Shown here: piece after piece, positions 7,279 through 14,908 of the stretch
Layout: each line of letters begins with the position of its first letter
How positions within the stretch are numbered: the first letter of the stretch is position 1
NCBI RefSeq assembly: GCF_001046855.1
Contig: NZ_HF570958.1
Coordinates: 919,217-960,356, forward strand
Length of the DNA stretch: 41,140 bases
From: Nostocoides japonicum T1-X7
GTDB lineage: Bacteria > Actinomycetota > Actinomycetes > Actinomycetales > Dermatophilaceae
Reading direction: 5' to 3'
Position numbers and translations under genes: made by a program
Notes under the pieces: model-generated
Databases searched by the model: none
Told to the model about the DNA's origin: nothing
Seen by the model: only the letters and a program-made list of their open reading frames with translations

Positions 7279-7676
7279 CCGCGCGCCGGCTCCGGGAGGG
7301 CTTTGCCAGACTGGACGCCATGGGACGGATCGGCTGGGCTCTGCTCACCAGCGCGCTTCTCGTGCTCGGGGTCGTGTGGGTCGGCACCGGCGCCCTCGCC
7401 TCCTCCGACGACGCGGAGCTCGGCGAGGTCGTCGTCATGACACCGCCCCCGACGAATCCTTCGCCGTCGTCCACGCCGCCTTCCCCGTCGTCGGCGGGGC
7501 CCACGTCGGGGTCGCCGTCGCCGCGGACCACGGCCCCGTCGCATACCGCCTCCCCGACGCCCGCTCCGAGCTCGTCCGGCGCGCTTCGCGTGCCCGTGCC
7601 GAGCCAGTGTCCCGCCGGTGCGGATGACGACGATGACGACGACGCCGACGACATCGACGACCGCTGCGACGACTAG
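7275..7676 (+). CDS. Membrane-anchored protein with Ser/Pro-rich stalk and Asp-rich tail
   Basis: The 133-residue protein has no family I recognise. A basic N-terminus (MTARRLREGFARLDAMGR) precedes one hydrophobic segment (IGWALLTSALLVLGVVWVGT) and a roughly 70-residue Ser/Thr/Pro stalk. The tail is a cysteine-bracketed run of aspartates (PSQCPAGADDDDDDDADDID, ending DDRCDD). The orientation inferred is tail outside. The start overlaps the VTC stop (ATGA) and its stop overlaps the kinase GTG, so it is a true operon member although absent from standard descriptions of DUF4956-VTC pairs. The acidic tail could bind calcium or other cations; that is conjecture. Confidence 0.75.
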   Translation: MTARRLREGFARLDAMGRIGWALLTSALLVLGVVWVGTGALASSDDAELGEVVVMTPPPTNPSPSSTPPSPSSAGPTSGSPSPRTTAPSHTASPTPAPSSSGALRVPVPSQCPAGADDDDDDDADDIDDRCDD

Positions 7677-9139
7677 TGGTCGGCACCCGACGGCTCCCTC
7701 GTCTGCGGTCCGTGACGGACGGCATACGGCACTCGGCACGCGGGCGGATCGTCGCCTGGCTCGCGCTCCTCGTCGCCCTGACCGTCGCGGTCCTCGTCGT
7801 CGTCGTGGGGCGCGTCGTCATCGCACGCGCCGACACCCAGCTGGACCTCGAGCTCTCCCACGAAGGTGACAAGCTGCGCGGCTTCGCGGCGCGCGGGGTC
7901 GACCCGGCGACGGGCCAGCCGCTCGCCAGCGCCACCGAGCTGCTCGACGCATTCCTCCGGGAGAACCTCCCCGAGGACGACGAGACCTTCTTCAGCGTCG
8001 TCGACGGCCGGGCGGTGAGCCGGAGCGCGCAGCAGCCCCTCGCGCGCGTCGACCTCGACCCGGCGGTCGTCTCGGTGGCTGCCGACGCGAGCGAGCCGGT
8101 CCTCGGGGATGCCTCGTCGACCGCCGGGCCGGTGCGGTATGCCGTGTTCCCCGTCCGCGTCGACGGCTCGCCGCCGACGACGGGCGCGCTCGTCGCCGTC
8201 GAGTTCGCCGGGCCGTCGCGGGCGGAGGCGTGGGGGCTCGTCCGCGTGCTGTGCCTCGTCGGCGTCGGCGCGCTGGGGCTCGCCGGGGTCGGCAGCTGGT
8301 TCGTCGCCGGGCGCGTCCTCGCCCCGATCCAGGTCGTGCGCCGGGCGGCGAGCCGCATCGGCGAGACCGACCTCGACCGTCGCGTCGAGGTGACCGGCGA
8401 CGACGAGGTGTCGCGCCTCGCCGAGACCTTCAACCACATGCTCGACCGACTGCAGCGCGCCTTCGAGGGACAACGCCGGTTCCTCGACGACGCGAGCCAC
8501 GAGCTGCGAACCCCGTTGACCGTCGTCCGCGGCCACCTCGAGCTCATGGACGAGGACCCTGTCGAGCGGGAGCAGACGCGCCTGCTCGTCCTCGACGAGC
8601 TGGACCGGATGACCCGGCTCGTCGACGACCTCGTCCTCCTCGCGCGGTCGGACCGGCCGGACTTCGTCACCCTCGGGGAGGTCCCGCTCGCCGACCTCGT
8701 CATCGAGGTCCTCGCCAAGGCCCAGGCGCTGGCTCCGCGCCACTGGGTCATCGACGCCCTCGACGAGGGGATCGTCGACGCCGACGCGCAGCGACTCACC
8801 CAGGCGCTGCTCCAGCTCGCCGCCAACGCGGTCGAGCACACGCGGGAGGCGGACACCATCGCCTTCGGCGCCCGCACCGACGGCTCGGGCGTGGCCTCGG
8901 TGTGGGTCCGGGACACCGGTACCGGCGTGACCCCCGCCGAGCGTGAGCGGATCTTCCATCGGGCCGTCCGTGCGGGAGGACCTCGGCCGGCCGGGTCCCG
9001 CGAAGGACTCGGACTCGGGCTCGCCATCGTCTCCTCGATCGCCGAGGCGCACGGGGGCCGGGTCCGCCTCGACAGCGCGGTCGGCGTCGGGTCGCGGTTC
9101 ACGATCGAGATCCCCGCCCGACGGCAGGAGGTGTCATGA
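7676..9139 (+). CDS. Sensor histidine kinase (HAMP-HisKA-HATPase)
   Basis: The 487-residue kinase has an N-terminal membrane segment (IVAWLALLVALTVAVLVVVV), a periplasmic domain of about 140 residues, a second segment near 190-215 and a HAMP domain. The phosphoacceptor motif FLDDASHELRTPLTVVRGH holds the His. The ATPase domain has an N box (LLQLAANAVEHT), a G1 box (VRDTGTGVT) and a G2 box (GLGLGLAIV). GTG 7676 overlaps the previous TAG by one base. The cognate regulator follows with a 4-nt overlap. The signal sensed is unknown; the operon context suggests control of polyphosphate synthesis or the cell envelope. Confidence 0.95.
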   Translation: MVGTRRLPRLRSVTDGIRHSARGRIVAWLALLVALTVAVLVVVVGRVVIARADTQLDLELSHEGDKLRGFAARGVDPATGQPLASATELLDAFLRENLPEDDETFFSVVDGRAVSRSAQQPLARVDLDPAVVSVAADASEPVLGDASSTAGPVRYAVFPVRVDGSPPTTGALVAVEFAGPSRAEAWGLVRVLCLVGVGALGLAGVGSWFVAGRVLAPIQVVRRAASRIGETDLDRRVEVTGDDEVSRLAETFNHMLDRLQRAFEGQRRFLDDASHELRTPLTVVRGHLELMDEDPVEREQTRLLVLDELDRMTRLVDDLVLLARSDRPDFVTLGEVPLADLVIEVLAKAQALAPRHWVIDALDEGIVDADAQRLTQALLQLAANAVEHTREADTIAFGARTDGSGVASVWVRDTGTGVTPAERERIFHRAVRAGGPRPAGSREGLGLGLAIVSSIAEAHGGRVRLDSAVGVGSRFTIEIPARRQEVS

Positions 9140-9807
9140 GTCGCATACTCATCGCCGAGGACGAGGCGCGGATCGCCTCCTTCATCGAGAAGGGGCTGCT
9201 GCGCGAAGGGTTCACGACGGAGACCGCGTCGGACGGCGAGAGCGCCGCCCTGCTCGCGGAGTCGGGTCGCTTCGACCTCGTCATCCTCGACATCGGGCTC
9301 CCGGAGCTCGACGGGTTCTCGGTGCTCCGGAGGCTGCGCGCCCGAGGTGTGAGCCTCCCGATCGTCATCCTCACCGCCCGCGACGAGGTCTCGGACATCG
9401 TCGCCGGTCTCGAGGGGGGTGCCGACGACTACGTCCGCAAGCCGTTCGCCTTCGACGAGCTCCTCGCGCGGATCCGCCTCCGGCTGCGTGAGCCGGGGTC
9501 CGCCGAGGACGACGTGCTGCGAGCCGGCGGGGTCGAGCTCGACCTGCGACGGCGCCGCGCCGTCGTCGAGGGCCGCGCCGTCGACCTCACCGCACGGGAG
9601 TTCGCGCTCGCGGAGATGTTCGTCCGCCACCCCGAGCAGGTCCTCACCCGGGAGCAGCTGCTCAGCCGGGTCTGGGGGTTCGACTTCGACCCAGGGTCCA
9701 ACGTCGTCGACGTCTACGTCCGGTACCTGCGGCGCAAGCTCGGGGAGGGACGCATCGAGACCGTCCGGGGAGTCGGGTACCGCCTGCGCGACCGGGCCTC
9801 GGCCTGA
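9136..9807 (+). CDS. OmpR/PhoB-family response regulator
   Basis: The 223-residue regulator has a receiver domain with the acidic pocket (ILIAEDEARI), phosphoacceptor Asp in FDLVILDIGLPELDGF, Thr in ILTAR and Lys in YVRKPF. The C-terminal winged helix is of OmpR type (LTAREFALAEMFVRHPEQVL, then VDVYVRYLRRKLG and VRGVGYRL). AGGAGGTGTC before the ATG is a strong ribosome binding site, and the start overlaps the kinase stop. It is the last gene of the operon. The 11-bp direct repeats at 5734-5762 are its best candidate binding site. Confidence 0.96.
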   Translation: MSRILIAEDEARIASFIEKGLLREGFTTETASDGESAALLAESGRFDLVILDIGLPELDGFSVLRRLRARGVSLPIVILTARDEVSDIVAGLEGGADDYVRKPFAFDELLARIRLRLREPGSAEDDVLRAGGVELDLRRRRAVVEGRAVDLTAREFALAEMFVRHPEQVLTREQLLSRVWGFDFDPGSNVVDVYVRYLRRKLGEGRIETVRGVGYRLRDRASA

Positions 9808-9831
9808 TCCGCTCGGCGCGTCCACCCCGGC

Positions 9832-9951
9832 TTCGGCAGGTGTGGGCTTTTCGTGGCTGGGTGAGCGAGGTCGACCGACGACAACCCCCGCACGTGCCGA
9901 GTTGTTGTCGTCGCGAAGGGGTTCGGGCGACATCTTCTCGGCACGTGCGGG
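9832..9951. repeat. Nested palindromic repeats after the response regulator
   Basis: Two linked stem-loops lie here. The first (9838-9893) is a diverged copy of the 74-bp unit found at 10053-10214 (GTGTGGGCTTTTCGTGG on one side, CGACAACCCCCGCAC on the other). Its right arm also serves as the left arm of a second hairpin, CCCGCACGTGCCGAG (9887-9901) with CTCGGCACGTGCGGG (9937-9951), 15 bp perfect. No reading frame here resembles a protein. Confidence 0.75.
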
Positions 9952-9974
9952 AGCCAGAGGGCGTCGAGGCCTCG

Positions 9975-10016
9975 TGGGGAAGCTGGCCAGAGTCCTGGCT
10001 CTGGCCAGCTTCCCCA
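9975..10016. repeat. Perfect 18-bp inverted repeat, dispersed stem-loop family
   Basis: TGGGGAAGCTGGCCAGAG (9975-9992), a 6-nt loop, and its exact complement (9999-10016). Related elements with the same TGTGGGGAA...TTCCCCACA ends occur at 32028-32071 and 38644-38695, each soon after the end of a plus-strand gene. The stem is stable enough to stop transcription from the upstream operon, but no T-tract follows. Confidence 0.8.
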
Positions 10017-10052
10017 GAAGGATTCGTCCCGCCCGCCCGCGACGGACCTGAT

Positions 10053-10214
10053 CACGACAACCCCGCATACGCCCTGAGCCGTGTCGACAGGTGCGGGCTT
10101 TTCGTGGTCGAATGAGGCGAGCGACCACGACAACCCCGCACGCGCCCTGAGCTCGCGTCGGCAGGTGCGGGCTTTTCGTGGTCGAACGAGCCGAGCGACC
10201 ACGACAACCCCGCA
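10053..10214. repeat. Tandem 74-bp palindromic units
   Basis: Two full units (left arms at 10091 and 10165) and one right-arm remnant (from 10053) are spaced 74 bp apart. Each folds as GTGCGGG / CCCGCAC and CGTGGTCG / CGACCACG separated by CTTTT and ACAAC internal loops, with an 11-nt apex AAYGAGSCGAG. Differences between copies fall mainly in loops. Together with the elements just upstream they fill the gap between the response regulator and the AI-2E gene; no gene is seen in this gap. Confidence 0.82.
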
Positions 10215-10274
10215 TCTGCCGAAGCTCGGAGGACTCCAGGAGGTCGGCCGACGAGTCCGGGAGGCCCGACTCGC

Positions 10275-11432
10275 TCAGCCGTCGGTACGGCGTTCGGCGC
10301 GCCGGCCACCCTCGCCGACCTCGTCGCGGGCGGGGACCGGCTCGGGGTCGAGCGCGCCGGTGTCCTCCTCGGACGGGTCGGGCGTCGGCTCCGCGGGCTC
10401 CTCGAAGAGGTGGTGGACGACGCCGTTGACGCAGGCCGCGAAGGGGACGGCGATGAGGGCGCCGAAGATCCCCGCGACGATGACGCCGATGGCCAGCGCG
10501 AGGATGACGGCGAGCGGATGGACACGGACCGCCCGGCCGAGGAGGAACGGTTGCAGGACGTGCGCCTCGATCTGCTGGACCGCGATGATGACGCCGAGCA
10601 TGATGAGGGCGACGAGCGGACCGTGCGCGACGAGCGCGAGGAGCACGGCGACGATGCCACTGATCGTCGCGCCGACGACGGGCACGAACGCGCCGATGAA
10701 GACCAGGAGCGCGATGGCGACGACGAACGGCACGCGCAGGATCGCCGCTCCGAGCGCGATGCCGATGGCGTCGACCGCCGCGACGAGCACGGTGGCGTGC
10801 GTGAACGACGTGAGCTGCCGCCACGCGATCTCCCCGGAGGAGTCGACCCGGTCCCGGGCCCGACGCGGGAAGAGACGGACGACCCAGGCCCAGATGCGCT
10901 CACCGTCGTAGAGGAAGAAGAAGAGGCTGAACAGCGTGATGAACAGGCCGGCGACGAAATGGGTCGCCGTCACTCCGGCCTGGGTCGCCGTCGAGGCGAG
11001 GTTGCCGTTCTGCTGGACCGCGTGACGGAGGTTGTCGAACCACGTCGTGAACTGGCTGTCGGTGATGCCGAACGTCTCGTTGATCCAGGTCCGGATCTGG
11101 GTGATCCCCTGGGCCACCTGGTCGACGATGTCGTCGAAGCCGTTCGAGAACTGGGTGCCGACGATGGTGAGCGATCCGACGATCGCCGCGAGCGTCCCGA
11201 TGACGATGATGCCGGCGGCCGCCCCGCGGGGGATCACCCTGGCGATCGCCCGCGTCGGGGTGCCGAGGAGCGCGGCGAGGAGGAGGGCGACGACGACGGG
11301 GACGACGACCTCGGTGAAGTGCCCGAGGACCCGGCCCACGACGTAGATGCCGAGGCCGATGAGCAGCAGCCGCCACGTCCACTCGGCGGCGGCGCGCACC
11401 CCGGCCGGCACGACGCTCGCGTCGTCGGACAT
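10275..11432 (-). CDS. AI-2E family transporter (PF01594)
   Basis: The 385-residue integral membrane protein has the AI-2E/PerM family layout: N-terminal pair of helices (LLLIGLGIYVVGRVLGHF, VVVPVVVALLLAALLGTPT), a soluble segment with amphipathic helices around residues 100-150, and a C-terminal bundle including VGATISGIVAVLLALVAHGP, IMLGVIIAVQQIEAHVLQP and VHPLAVILALAIGVIVAG. Family members export or leak small molecules; the name comes from E. coli TqsA, but the substrate cannot be inferred. The acidic C-terminal tail is disordered. GAGGGGGATCCC precedes ATG 11432. It stands alone, transcribed away from the tRNA. Confidence 0.92.
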   Translation of the reverse strand: MSDDASVVPAGVRAAAEWTWRLLLIGLGIYVVGRVLGHFTEVVVPVVVALLLAALLGTPTRAIARVIPRGAAAGIIVIGTLAAIVGSLTIVGTQFSNGFDDIVDQVAQGITQIRTWINETFGITDSQFTTWFDNLRHAVQQNGNLASTATQAGVTATHFVAGLFITLFSLFFFLYDGERIWAWVVRLFPRRARDRVDSSGEIAWRQLTSFTHATVLVAAVDAIGIALGAAILRVPFVVAIALLVFIGAFVPVVGATISGIVAVLLALVAHGPLVALIMLGVIIAVQQIEAHVLQPFLLGRAVRVHPLAVILALAIGVIVAGIFGALIAVPFAACVNGVVHHLFEEPAEPTPDPSEEDTGALDPEPVPARDEVGEGGRRAERRTDG

Positions 11433-11549
11433 GGGATCCCCCTCGATCGGTCAGGCGGTGTCGGGGCCGGTATGCGACCCCACGCGTCCGAGCCTACGTC
11501 CCGTTTTCGTGTCGCCGCGCGCCCAGTGTTATCGTTTCGCCTGCCCCAT

Positions 11550-11624
<75 letters not shown>

Positions 11625-11659
11625 CAGTTGCTCTTATCAAAAGTGCAACTGACGCTTGT

Positions 11660-11683
11660 GAGGCCGTCCGAGAGGGCGGCCTC
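11660..11683 (+). terminator. Terminator-like hairpin after tRNA-Ala
   Basis: GAGGCCG (11660-11666), a 10-nt loop and CGGCCTC (11677-11683). A weaker repeat CAGTTGC / GCAACTG lies between the tRNA and this hairpin. There is no T-run, as is usual in high-GC actinomycetes. Confidence 0.55.
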
Positions 11684-11767
11684 AGTCGTCTCCGGGCGCG
11701 CAGTCAGCCCTGGGCGTTGGCATCAGCACGTGGTTTGAGTAGGTTCTCCTTGCTTCATCGCCAAAGA

Positions 11768-11779
11768 GGTTCTACTACG
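11768..11779 (+). repeat. Left copy of 12-bp direct repeat, candidate att core
   Basis: GGTTCTACTACG here is repeated exactly and in the same orientation at 24350-24361. Similarity extends imperfectly on both sides (CT-N-GGGTT beginning 4 nt to the right; about 6 of 9 bases to the left). It lies 21 bp past the 3' end of the serine recombinase remnant, the usual place for an attachment site. Confidence 0.55.
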
Positions 11780-11800
11780 GCGACTTGGGTTGGCGGGGTC

Positions 11801-13336
11801 TCATCCGGGTTGGGTGATGCTGGCGAAGGGCTCGTTGAGCTCGGCGCGGATCTGGGTGGGATCTGGGCCGAGGAAGATCCCGGCGAAGATGGCTCGGTTG
11901 AGTTGCTTCCGCACCGTGACTGGCGCATCGGTGTAGGTTGCGTGGGCGTCTTGGAGCAGGTCGAGGGCGTCGCAGAGGCGCTGCCGGATGTCGGCGTTGT
12001 TGGATTCCATCTTCGCCTTCTCGCGGACGAGGTTCGCCTGTTCGGCGTTGAGGCGTCGTTGGTGGGTGAGGAACAGCTCCCGAGGGATAGCGCCGGCGTA
12101 GTAGGCCTCGAGCAGCTTGGCCTGATTCGCGTCGATCGTCTGGGCCTCGACTGCGATCTGCGTGAGTCGTTCGTCGTTGACTGCCTGCTGTCGGTGGAGC
12201 TTCACGAGCACAATCTGTTCGATGCGTTCACGCTGGGCCGGATTCAGCTCGATCGTGCGGTAGAGGTCCGCGACCCGCTGCTCGACCTGGGCGATCGGCA
12301 GGGCCTTGCGTTGCGGGCAGACCGTGTCTCGGCTTCGGTGGCAGACGAAGTACTCGTAGACTCGGCCGGCCTTGGTCCGCGTGTGCTGCACGATCAGCCG
12401 CCTGCCGCACTCGACGCAGAACACCGTGCCCTTGAGGTAGTGATCGTGCTCGCGTGAACGCTCGCCGTTGCGGCGGCTGGTGAGGATGTCCTGGACTGTC
12501 GACCAAGTCACCTGGTCGATCAGTGGCTCGTGCCGCCCGGGATGTTCGACGCCGTTGTGGACGACGACACCCTTGTACAGTAATACGGGCGGCGCAGCAG
12601 ACGGTGCAGCCCGTTCACGGTCAACGGCCCTGCCGGGGTGTTCGGTCCCGGCCTGGTCGTCAGGCCACGTGATCCCAGTTCGGCGGTCAGACGGGTGACG
12701 CTCCACTCGCCAGCGGCGTAGGCGTGGAACGCCCAGACGACATGCTCAGCCCGCTCCGGGTCGATCGTGATGGTGCGGACCTCACGGCCATCGTCGAAGC
12801 GACGCTCGTTGAGATAGCCGAGCGGCGCCCGCCCCGGCGTTCCTCCCTGGATCGCCTTCTACCGCATCCCCTTCATCACCTCGGTAGCGAGGTTCTGGGA
12901 GTAGAACTCCGCGATGGACGCCATGATCCCATGCAGCAGCCTCCCGCTCGGCGTCGTGCTGATCGCCTCAGTTGTAGAGACCAGGTACGCGCCCGCTCCC
13001 TGGATTGTCTTCGTGATCGCCACGTCGTCGGCGCGGTTGCGAGCGAGGCGGTCGATCGTGTGCACGATCACGAAGTCCACCGGGCGGTCCTAGATGTACT
13101 CCAACATCCGCCGCAACTCCGGCCGCTCCAGCGATCTGCCCGAGCGGCCACGTTCGACGAACTCCGCCACCACCAGCGCGCATCTCCAACGCCCGCCGCC
13201 GGTTCGCCTCCCTCTGCGCCGGGATCGACAACCCCTCCGGCTCAGAACCGCGGCGGGCCTGATCGAGGGTGGAGACACGGACATAGGACACCGCCCGAAG
13301 CGGCGACATCGAATCGTGAGTGGTTGTAGCAGTCAT
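11801..13336 (-). pseudogene. Large serine recombinase (resolvase/invertase family), multiply disrupted
   Basis: Pieces of one protein lie in order on the minus strand. MSPLRAVSYVRVSTLDQARR with the catalytic Ser comes first, then (other frame) FVERGRSGRSLERPELRRML, an amber codon near 13091, and DFVIVHTIDRLARNRADDVA with the resolvase Asp-Arg-Leu-Ala motif. A second amber codon near 12861 precedes QGGTPGRAPLGYL and the recombinase domain. Another frame change near 12580 leads to a zinc ribbon (FCVECGRRLIVQH and YFVCHRSRDTVC) and a coiled coil. Two UAG codons, both where CAG would fit, and at least two frameshifts make it inactive. An intact parent would be roughly 510 residues. A further in-frame stop separates it from NPSRRSRT residues in the att repeat. 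Confidence 0.88.
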
Positions 13337-13365
13337 GCCCCCAACGCTTCGGGCGCGGGCACGTG

Positions 13366-14232
13366 CTATATGCGAGGCGGCGCGGTGTCCCCCTGACTGA
13401 ACACCGGATCCAGGTAAGAGGCCACCAGTGCCATCTGCTGGTCGAGGTCTGCTTCACAGACCTCCTCCAGTCGTTCCTTGCGACGCCATGCCGCCCATTT
13501 GGCCTGACCGATTTGCCCGTAGCCGATCACCTGCGGTGCGATGGGTTCGAGGGTGACGCCCCGGTAGCGGGCGACGGCCCGCGCTGAGCGAAGCAGTTCA
13601 TCGGTATCGATGCCCTGCCGGACGAGCTGGACAATGTCGACGTAGTCGCGCCACCTCGTGCTGGTGATCCCCCGCTCCAGGATGGTCACGCCCTTCTCGG
13701 CGATCGTCGTCTCGGGCGCATAGCCGAGCAGCACGAGCGGTTCGCCCACGACGCGATCGATGCGCACCTGCCGCGGTGCGGGCACGATCGGATCTCCAGT
13801 GGAGATATCCCACGCAGCGGTGCCCTTCCACGGCCCGATCGACGCACCGACCCGCACCCGGAACCCGGGGTAGTCGGCGTGCTCGCGGATCTCCTGCACG
13901 CTGATCGAGTCGAGATCGAACACCACCCCGTCATCGGTCTCCACGGCGGCGATGTCGCGAACCACGGCAATCAGGTGGTCAGCGGTGACGTCCGCTCCGA
14001 TGGCGTTCGCGTCCGCGTCCTTCGTTGGGCGCCGTACGCCGTAGGCGGCCAGCAGGATCCCGCCCTTGAGCACGAAGTCCTCGGCATGGGCGGTGCGAGT
14101 GAATCGGTCCAGGAACGACTCCAGCGTGTGCCGGATCAGATACTCTTGCGTCGGCGCACCCGTCCCAGCCTTCGCCGCTGCCGAGCGTGCCGCGGACTGG
14201 ATGCGGCGGAACACCTCGTCGCCCACACTCAC
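13366..14232 (-). CDS. abiEii: AbiEii family toxin, nucleotidyltransferase (DUF1814)
   Basis: The 288-residue toxin is of the type IV AbiE system. The nucleotidyltransferase signature is present: FVLKGGILLAAYGVRRPTKD continuing ADANAIG (GG...DxD), then EKGVTILERGITSTRWRDYV and DIVQLVRQGID. AbiEii-type toxins transfer nucleotides to tRNA acceptor ends or other targets and stall growth, giving abortive infection. The start is GTG 14232, which overlaps the antitoxin stop (GTGA) and is therefore translationally coupled. Upstream open codons are shadow of the antitoxin gene. It ends shortly before the recombinase remnant. No lesion is seen, so the pair looks functional. Confidence 0.92.
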   Translation of the reverse strand: MSVGDEVFRRIQSAARSAAAKAGTGAPTQEYLIRHTLESFLDRFTRTAHAEDFVLKGGILLAAYGVRRPTKDADANAIGADVTADHLIAVVRDIAAVETDDGVVFDLDSISVQEIREHADYPGFRVRVGASIGPWKGTAAWDISTGDPIVPAPRQVRIDRVVGEPLVLLGYAPETTIAEKGVTILERGITSTRWRDYVDIVQLVRQGIDTDELLRSARAVARYRGVTLEPIAPQVIGYGQIGQAKWAAWRRKERLEEVCEADLDQQMALVASYLDPVFSQGDTAPPRI

Positions 14233-14786
14233 GCCAGCGCCTCCAATGCCTGGAGGAGAGGGGACTTCGCCCGAGGGAGCCGAGAGGCGATCTCCATCAG
14301 ATGGGTTGGTTTCCCGCCGCGGCGCAGCCACTCCTTCAACGCTTCCCGTGCCAGCTCGTACCCGACCTCGCCACGCATCCGGAACGCGTCCGCGATCGAC
14401 CGCTCGGCCGAGTAGATCCCGATCGTCTGATCCGTGCCCGGAATCGGGATCTCCTCCCGGCCGATCTCGAACGTTGGCCGGTCGAACTGATGCCACGCGA
14501 TCGCTCCCGTGGTCGCCGGCGTACGTGACCCGCGCGGGATCGCGACATCCAACGCAGCGGGAATCACGACCGTCAGCTCATGATAAGCGAGTGCTGACGT
14601 CAAGCAGATCGTCGCATCCCGGCGACGGGTCGCTGCCTCGATCCAGTCCCAGTCCGCCGCCGGAGCATCCGCCGGCAGGTAGATGCCTCGAGCGATCCGC
14701 TCCAACCGTCCCTCACGCGCCGCACGGTAGAGCCCGCTGCGCGACATGCAGGCATCCCCGGCCGTGCTTGGCCGGAGCGTGGGCAT
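14229..14786 (-). CDS. abiEi: AbiEi family antitoxin with N-terminal winged helix
   Basis: The 185-residue AbiEi antitoxin is a DNA-binding partner that represses the abiE operon and neutralises AbiEii. The N-terminal winged-helix part is SRSGLYRAAREGRLERIARG followed by IYLPAD. The AbiEi C-terminal domain shows CLTSALAYHELTVVIPAALD and EIGREEIPIPGTDQTIGIYS. AAGGAGGTGCTGGCG immediately before ATG 14786 is a near-ideal ribosome binding site, so the start is secure. The 120 nt upstream are AT-rich (CTATAGTTAGGTGTATACG on the coding strand) and likely hold the promoter and operator. Confidence 0.9.
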   Translation of the reverse strand: MPTLRPSTAGDACMSRSGLYRAAREGRLERIARGIYLPADAPAADWDWIEAATRRRDATICLTSALAYHELTVVIPAALDVAIPRGSRTPATTGAIAWHQFDRPTFEIGREEIPIPGTDQTIGIYSAERSIADAFRMRGEVGYELAREALKEWLRRGGKPTHLMEIASRLPRAKSPLLQALEALA

Positions 14787-14908
14787 CGCCAGCACCTCCT
14801 TGTTGAAATGAAACGTATACACCTAACTATAGCTGATGACGGATCGTGTCGCCTCTCGCGATCCCTTCCATCGACACCCTCGGTGATCCCCCTACGATCG
14901 ACTCTCGC

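Noticed and set aside
9832..10232. CRISPR array
   Set aside because: Units are long palindromes at 74-bp spacing with no unique spacers of constant length between short repeats.
7435..10824. A 1129-codon open frame on the minus strand
   Set aside because: It runs antisense to the well-supported kinase, regulator and repeat region, has Arg/Asp/Pro-rich shadow composition and no domain; it is an artefact of high GC.
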